Source of the DNA: a bacterium
Lineage (GTDB): Bacteria; Desulfobacterota; Deferrisomatia; Deferrisomatales; BM512
NCBI GenBank assembly: GCA_009724975.1
Contig: SRXB01000135.1
Span: 1 to 6,031, forward strand
DNA: 6,031 nucleotides
Direction: 5' to 3'
The position numbers and the translations under genes were made by a program. The notes under the pieces are model-generated. The model saw only the letters and a list, made by a program, of their open reading frames with translations. It was not told the DNA's origin and made no database searches. Of the stretch, positions 4,894 through 6,031 are shown one piece after another (within the stretch, counting starts at the first letter, position 1; every line of letters begins with the position of its first letter).

Positions 4894-5612
4894 GGCTGGC
4901 GGTCCTCTCGGACATCCACTCTAATCTGCCCGCCCTCCAAAGCGTCCTTATCGACATGGAAAAGCGCGGGGTGGATGGGGCCATACACCTTGGCGACCTC
5001 GTCGGATACGGCCCAAGGCCGAACGAGGTAGTTCAGACCTTGAAAAAGGCCGGGGTGGACGGAGTCATCGGCAATTACGACCTCGCGGTGTTGCACAATG
5101 ACGCCGAGGAGGGGCTTAAAACCTATCTGAAGCCCGGGATATCGGAAAACAACCGCCAGACTTACCTTTGGACACGCGAAAGAATCTCTCCCGAAACGGC
5201 TGAACTTCTTGCTCAAAACCCCGCGGGCCTCTACGTCGAGGAGGGGGGGGTGACCTTCCTATTCACCCACGGCAGCCCCGAAAAGCCCAACGAATACCTC
5301 TACCCCGACACCCCCCGAGAGCGCCTTTCGGCTCTTTTGGGAAAATCGGGCGCAGATATTCTGGTGGTTGGCCATACGCATTTGCCGATGGCCGTGGAAG
5401 TCGGGGAGAAGGTTGTTCTCAACCCGGGAAGCGTCGGAAAGCCGAAGGACGGGGACCCCAGGGCGTCTTACATGATAATCGACACGGATAACGGTTTTAG
5501 GGCCGAGCACATTCGCGTAACATTTGATGTTGAATCGGTGGCGAAGGATTGTGTATTATCCGGCCTTCCGCTTTTACAGGCGAAAAGTTATTTCCCCGAC
5601 ATCGGGCAGTAA
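4890..5612 (+). CDS. Calcineurin-like metallophosphoesterase (YfcE/MJ0936-like)
   Basis: A 240-residue metallophosphoesterase. I take GTG4890 as start: it overlaps the trxB stop (GTGA, 4 nt), and the following MRLAVLSDIHSN places the first metal motif at the normal N-terminal position. An in-frame TTG at 4860 would add ten residues unlike the family. The five motifs are present in order: DIH (Asp8, His10), GDLVGYGP (Asp36), GNYD (Asn62, Asp64), FTHGSP (His127) and GHTHLP (His162, His164), plus the NPGSVGKP signature. The third motif is GNYD instead of GNHD, so the histidine seen in many relatives is Tyr63; GNCD and similar variants occur in the YfcE branch, so activity is still expected. The family hydrolyses phosphodiesters or phosphomonoesters with two metals; the substrate is unknown. 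No signal peptide. Near the C-terminus AT-rich rare codons (GTA TTA) coincide with a candidate tRNA promoter, and the tRNA-Pro gene begins 3 nt after the TAA. Confidence 0.9.
   Translation: MRLAVLSDIHSNLPALQSVLIDMEKRGVDGAIHLGDLVGYGPRPNEVVQTLKKAGVDGVIGNYDLAVLHNDAEEGLKTYLKPGISENNRQTYLWTRERISPETAELLAQNPAGLYVEEGGVTFLFTHGSPEKPNEYLYPDTPRERLSALLGKSGADILVVGHTHLPMAVEVGEKVVLNPGSVGKPKDGDPRASYMIIDTDNGFRAEHIRVTFDVESVAKDCVLSGLPLLQAKSYFPDIGQ
5530..5559 (+). promoter_or_regulatory. Candidate promoter for tRNA-Pro inside the phosphoesterase gene
   Basis: TTGAAT (5530-5535), 18 nt, TATTAT (5554-5559) in an AT-rich island of an otherwise GC-rich gene, where uncommon codons GTA and TTA are used. A start near 5566 would give a 5' leader of about 50 nt before the tRNA, to be removed by RNase P. 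Confidence 0.45.
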
Positions 5613-5615
5613 CAT

Positions 5616-5692
5616 CGGGACGTGGCGCAGTCTGGTAGCGCGTCTGCTTCGGGAGCAGAAGGTCGCTGGTTCGAATCCAGTCGTCCCGACCA
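5616..5692 (+). tRNA. tRNA-Pro (anticodon CGG)
   Basis: A complete 77-nt cloverleaf. The acceptor stem CGGGACG (5616-5622) pairs perfectly with CGTCCCG (5682-5688), followed by A and an encoded CCA (5690-5692). The D-stem is GCGC/GCGC with the GG pair in the loop. The anticodon stem TCTGC/GCAGA encloses TTCGGGA, with CGG at 5650-5652, decoding CCG. The T-arm has a TTCGAAT loop on a 5-bp stem with one G-T pair. It starts 3 nt after the phosphoesterase stop, so it may be made both from operon readthrough and from the internal promoter at 5530-5559. Confidence 0.97.
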
Positions 5693-5696
5693 ATTA

Positions 5697-5740
5697 AAAA
5701 AGAGCCCCGCTGGCATGAAACGGCCTGCTGGGCTTTTCAG
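5697..5740. terminator. Bidirectional Rho-independent terminator after tRNA-Pro
   Basis: An imperfect hairpin: AGCCC (5703-5707) pairs with GGGCT (5730-5734), then GC (5709-5710) and GGC (5712-5714) pair with GC (5727-5728) and GCC (5723-5725), with single mismatches and a loop at 5715-5722. It is followed by TTTT (5734-5737) on the plus strand and preceded by six A (5696-5701), which become a U-run on the minus strand. It therefore can end the tRNA transcript and also the convergent gene whose stop is at 5752. Confidence 0.75.
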
Positions 5741-5751
5741 TTGGCGGGATT

Positions 5752-6031
5752 TCAATCCCTCCTCACCCCCCTCTTCTTTTTCCGCCAGCTTATCCCAAGC
5801 TCCTTCCAAAGGGTTATTGCCCGCCCCCAGCTCCCTTCAATCGGCAGATTGGAGCCGCAATAAAGCCCCTTTTTCGCCCATAATTTCGTCTCGTCGGCGA
5901 AACGCAGAAAAAAGAGCACTGAGGAAACCACCTGGAATTGAACGGCGTTGACTCCGAAGCGCATGTTCGCTTCGCGGTGGGAACTTCTCCATGAGCGCGC
6001 TTCCTCCCTGCCGCTTCGTCGCGACCTGACC
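5752..6031 (-). CDS. 3' end of an unrecognised gene, open at the window edge
   Basis: The reading frame is open from the right edge of the window to TGA at 5754-5752, giving at least 92 residues. An internal ATG at 5964 exists, but the frame continues upstream of it (RSSHREAN precedes MRFGVNAVQF), so I treat the gene as truncated by the window. Support for coding: most codons end in G or C (GTC, TTC, GCC, GAC, CTG, AAG), and the stop lies just before a terminator with the right polarity. The visible tail contains a hydrophobic segment QFQVVSSVLFFLRFA, too short to call a membrane span with certainty, then LWAKKGLYCGSNLPIEGSWGRAI and a very basic C-terminus (WRKKKRGVRRD). I do not recognise the family. 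The basic tail suggests a cytosolic C-terminus or nucleic-acid or membrane-surface contact, but nothing firmer can be said. Confidence 0.5.
   Translation of the reverse strand, partial: VRSRRSGREEARSWRSSHREANMRFGVNAVQFQVVSSVLFFLRFADETKLWAKKGLYCGSNLPIEGSWGRAITLWKELGISWRKKKRGVRRD

Noticed and set aside
5588..5951. Frames on both strands across tRNA-Pro (5588-5809 minus, 5622-5951 plus)
   Set aside because: Their translations (for example RLDSNQRPSAPEADALPDCATS and RWFESSRPDQ) are the well-known spurious peptides produced by translating a tRNA gene.

Overview
The window is GC-rich (by eye about 60% G+C), densely coded bacterial chromosome. Gene content (paired benzoyl-CoA-reductase-type activator ATPases, a thioredoxin reductase with altered NADPH motifs, a canonical sigma-54 promoter, a tRNA gene with encoded CCA) fits an anaerobic Gram-negative bacterium, plausibly a Desulfobacterota/Deltaproteobacteria-like lineage. 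That placement is inference from gene families only. I see no insertion sequence, phage gene or CRISPR array.

Layout. (1) 31-777 (+): MBL-fold metallo-hydrolase of the RNase Z-like branch. (2) 778-1026: an intergenic region that is not empty. On the minus strand it holds a full-consensus -24/-12 (sigma-54) promoter at 916-931. About 108 nt downstream is a strong intrinsic terminator (hairpin 806-825, then seven U), with two small hairpins and an A-rich linker between. This is the architecture of a sigma-54-dependent small RNA (about 905 to 798, minus) and is the most interesting thing here. (3) 3297-1027 (-): four tightly coupled genes: a small HExxHH zincin-type metalloprotease, a BzdP-like ATPase, a BzdQ-like ATPase and an 80-residue CxxC protein. 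The junctions are an 8-nt overlap, a zero-nt gap and a 4-nt overlap. The two ATPases should form a [4Fe-4S]-bridged electron-activating heterodimer for a 2-hydroxyacyl-CoA dehydratase or benzoyl-CoA reductase type partner, but no partner is in the window. (4) 3361-5612 (+): a divergent operon of a YajG-like lipoprotein, a TrxB-like flavoprotein and a calcineurin-like phosphoesterase, with a 9-nt gap and then a 4-nt overlap. (5) 5616-5692 (+): tRNA-Pro(CGG), starting 3 nt after the phosphoesterase stop, followed by a bidirectional terminator. (6) 5752-6031 (-): the 3' end of an unrecognised gene that continues past the window edge.

How it fits together. The two divergent operons share a promoter region of about 60 bp in which candidate -10 boxes on opposite strands overlap. 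The minus operon looks like a low-potential electron-activation module. The plus operon carries a TrxB-like enzyme whose NADPH-binding signatures are largely lost, so its electron donor is uncertain. Both hint at ferredoxin-based redox metabolism, but no sequence evidence links the two operons functionally.
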